A stretch of DNA of 51,634 nt from assembly GCA_025350105.1 (NCBI GenBank), contig JANXYJ010000071.1:1-51634 (forward strand). Direction: 5' to 3'. The stretch comes from Terriglobia bacterium (GTDB lineage: Bacteria > Acidobacteriota > Terriglobia > Bryobacterales > Bryobacteraceae). The translations under genes and the position numbers were made by a program. Position 1 is the first letter of the stretch. Each line of letters begins with the position of its first letter. Of this stretch, positions 49,807 through 51,634 are shown in pieces. The notes under the pieces are model-generated. The model searched no databases and had not been told where the DNA came from. It saw nothing but the letters and a program-made list of their open reading frames with translations.

Positions 49807-49854
49807 GTGGCTCAGAATGCTTGTGGCTCAGAATGCTTGTGGCTCAGAATCCTT
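49807..49854. repeat. 16-bp tandem repeat, three copies
   Basis: GTGGCTCAGAATGCTT at 49807 and 49823 (identical) and GTGGCTCAGAATCCTT at 49839. It lies 33 bp after the ltaE stop, in the convergent gap to the YncE-like gene. The period is not a multiple of three, and the region is non-coding. Confidence 0.92.
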
Positions 49855-49964
49855 TCTTTTAGGGCGCCCTGCAGCCGATTTTTTAACGCGCTCGGCGCGC
49901 GGCTATTCGTGGTGATGGCAACAAGCATGGGCTTGGATCAGCCAGCGGCGTTGTTGTCGTTGAG

Positions 49965-50996
49965 CTATTCGCCCATGACCAAGATGGAGAACGTTCCCGG
50001 CAACATTTTGGGGCGGGATTTTTTGCCATCAGAGCCGGGGGGCGGGGTGGGGCCAAAATCAGAAACAGCTAAATATGCTTTACCGGTTTTCTGATCGAGC
50101 GCCATGGTGCGGGCTCCGGTTTGAGTTTTCGCGGTTTGGACGAGCGAGTATTTGTCGGGCGTATCTTCGTGGAACACCGACATGGTTCCGTCTCCGCCGC
50201 TGGAAAAATAGACCAGGCCTTTCGCAGGATTGAACTCCGTCGCATCGACGCCGGGGCCGATGGGCAGCGTGGCAACGATGTGGCCGTTGGCGGCGTCGAC
50301 GCCGGTCATGGCGCCGATGCCGGGGTGATCCGTGTAACTGCGGCAGCCAACAAAGACACGGTTGTGGGCGCGGTCCATATCCATGCTGCTGGGAAGCGCG
50401 CAGGGCGCCAGTTGCCAAGTATCGGTGACCTTCATCGCAACGGAATCGATTTTCAACATGGTGCCGCGGTCCTGCATGTTGAGGAAGATGTGACCGGCGT
50501 TGTCGGAGATGGCGTGCTCGGTGCGCCCGCCAAGATTCTCGATTGCGCCGGTGACCTTCAGCGTTTCGGGATCAATCGCGCTGACGCGTTTGCTGCCGCG
50601 ATCGATGGTGAAAATGTGTTGGGTTTTGCGGTCGTAGAAAATGGCGTTAGGGTCTTCGCCCACGGTGACTTTGCCGATGACGGCGAAGGTTTTGAGATCG
50701 AATACGGTGACGGAGCCTGGGTCGGTGGCGCTGATGAAGCCGCGGTTTAAGTCTTTGATGATGGCAATCCCATGGACGTCGTCCCCGGGAATTTTGCCGA
50801 GGATGGCGTGGGAGTCGAGGTCGAGCACAACCACTTCTTTATCGTGCGAGATGTAGAGGCGGCGCGCGTCGCTATCGGCGGTGAGGTAATCCCAGCCGTA
50901 ATCGCCGGGAATGGCGATCTTCTTGAGCAGGTGGTAACTGGTGGCGGCGGTGAGCGTTGTGATGAGGAGAGTGGCGAACAGAAGTGGTTTATACAT
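49965..50996 (-). CDS. Exported YncE/YVTN-type beta-propeller protein
   Basis: A 343-aa protein with a signal peptide (YKPLLFATLLITTLTAATS). About seven blades, each with a hydrophobic strand and Asp turn: DYLTADSDARRLYISHDKEV, GIAIIKDLNRGFISATDPG, FYDRKTQHIFTIDRGSKRV, DRAHNRVFVGCRSY and FNPAKGLVYFSSGGDG. Such propellers are periplasmic binding proteins; E. coli YncE binds DNA. The C-terminus is short and Pro-rich. It is separate from ltaE (convergent) and 100 bp left of the receptor fragment. Confidence 0.88.
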   Translation of the reverse strand: MYKPLLFATLLITTLTAATSYHLLKKIAIPGDYGWDYLTADSDARRLYISHDKEVVVLDLDSHAILGKIPGDDVHGIAIIKDLNRGFISATDPGSVTVFDLKTFAVIGKVTVGEDPNAIFYDRKTQHIFTIDRGSKRVSAIDPETLKVTGAIENLGGRTEHAISDNAGHIFLNMQDRGTMLKIDSVAMKVTDTWQLAPCALPSSMDMDRAHNRVFVGCRSYTDHPGIGAMTGVDAANGHIVATLPIGPGVDATEFNPAKGLVYFSSGGDGTMSVFHEDTPDKYSLVQTAKTQTGARTMALDQKTGKAYLAVSDFGPTPPPGSDGKKSRPKMLPGTFSILVMGE

Positions 50997-51013
50997 TTGG
51001 TTATTGAAATGGT

Positions 51014-51043
51014 AAAGGGGCCAAGCTTGCGCTGGGCCCCTTT
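51014..51043 (-). terminator. Terminator-like hairpin after the receptor fragment
   Basis: A 9-bp perfect stem (AAAGGGGCC at 51014-51022 and GGCCCCTTT at 51035-51043) with a 12-nt loop. It lies downstream of the minus-strand receptor gene and upstream of the YncE-like gene. The T-run on the minus strand is short (TTT), so it may be a moderate terminator. Confidence 0.5.
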
Positions 51044-51096
51044 TGTACTACGCTCCCTTACGGTCGCGGCTTGGTGCCGGTGTTTTGCGCTGTGAA

Positions 51097-51634
51097 CTAG
51101 AAGATGATCTTCATGCCCAACTGAATGGCACGCGGGCCGCCGGAGCCGAGCACGGCGTTGGAGCTGGTGATGTCGGGAGTTTCGTTGCGGAACCCGAAAC
51201 CACCACCACCAGCACCTGCCAGTGCTGAAGGATCGGTGAAGGAATTGTCGCCGCCAGGGCCGCCGAAGGGATTCGAAACGTTCACGTGGTTGAAGACGTT
51301 AAAGGCTTCGGCACGAAACTGAGCCTTGTATCGTTGGTCCGCACCAAAACCGAATACTTTGGTCACGGAGAAATCCACGTTATAGTACGGCATACCGCGG
51401 AAGAGGCCGTTACCGGAGTAGGCCAGACTGCCCAAGGCCGGAGGAATCAGGAGGGAGCTGCCGTTGGCATAGCATCCGAGGTTAGTGAGCGACGCCACAG
51501 CCAGGGCGCCGTTGGCCTGGGCCTGCTTCAGGCAGGACGCGTTGCTGGTGCCGGCGAAGTACGGAATGCCGGTATCGCCACCATTGGTATTGTTGAAGGC
51601 TTTCACGGTCTAAAAGTCGTCGGGATTTCCGTAG
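51097..51634 (-). pseudogene. C-terminal end of a second TonB-dependent receptor, interrupted by an in-frame stop
   Basis: The open part (169 aa, to the stop at 51097) has the barrel end of an Oar-like receptor: LFRGMPYYNVDFSVTKVFGFG, AQFRAEAFNVFNHVNVSNPFGGPGG and a final QLGMKIIF. Read upstream in the same frame it continues as YGNPDDF, then TAG (51610-51612), then TVKAFNNTNGG. The receptor pattern on both sides argues that the TAG interrupts a real gene. The GTG at 51606 is not a plausible start for an outer-membrane protein without a signal peptide. It may be a pseudogene or a sequence error at the window edge; the rest lies outside. Confidence 0.75.

Overview
The window looks like chromosomal DNA of an Acidobacteriota bacterium, most likely order Bryobacterales (Candidatus Solibacter / Bryobacter relatives). 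The pointers are the C-terminal domain of the 3124-5097 protein, which resembles the 'Solibacter' C-terminal family (TIGR03437), a large TonB-dependent receptor with an N-terminal carboxypeptidase-regulatory domain, an ECF sigma factor paired with a Ser/Thr kinase, a PEP-CTERM protein, an ECF42 sigma factor with a DGPF partner, and GC-rich codon use. These assignments come from reading the sequence; no database search was run. I found no rRNA, tRNA, CRISPR array, insertion sequence or prophage.

Layout. 1-8.0 kb: a TPR protein cut by the window edge, two small Cys-cluster proteins, a suppressor-of-fused-like protein, a FecR-domain protein divergent from a secreted beta-propeller, a NarL-type histidine kinase, and two small secreted proteins of unknown function flanking a possible YD-repeat remnant. 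8.3-14.3 kb: feoAB, a PEP-CTERM protein with a clear terminator, the DGPF-ECF42 pair, and trxB behind three 33-bp repeats. 14.3-16.8 kb (minus strand): radical SAM protein, DUF2971 protein and a hicBA toxin-antitoxin pair. 17.0-25.7 kb (plus strand): a compact three-gene operon of exported proteins of unknown function, then thiD, an NfrB-like glycosyltransferase with a c-di-GMP-type MshEN domain, cdd, and an SAH/MTA-type deaminase with a signal peptide. 25.7-29.8 kb: an orphan hydantoinase B, a secreted BNR-type protein divergent from a membrane protein, a gap with two tiny ORFs, and vapBC. 29.8-38.0 kb: transglutaminase (TgpA type)-MFS operon (minus), a small membrane protein-rph-rdgB operon (plus), and a cation transporter-polX-nudix operon (minus). 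38.0-46.4 kb (plus): a UvrC-like protein, DUF58 protein, TonB-dependent receptor, ECF sigma factor and Ser/Thr kinase. 46.5-51.6 kb: trpD with a receiver-like/DUF3052 fusion, a DUF2103-like protein, ltaE, a YncE-like beta-propeller, and the 3' end of a second TonB-dependent receptor that carries an in-frame stop.

The genes form several small functional groups: ferrous iron uptake (feoAB); nucleotide and RNA housekeeping (rph, rdgB, nudix, polX, cdd); envelope uptake with its likely control (receptor, ECF, kinase); and stress modules (hicBA, vapBC, DGPF-ECF42 next to trxB). The least explained parts are the exported three-gene operon at 17058-21172, the radical SAM-DUF2971-hicBA cluster, and a recurring pattern of short tandem duplications (12-33 bp) at the ends of genes across the whole window.
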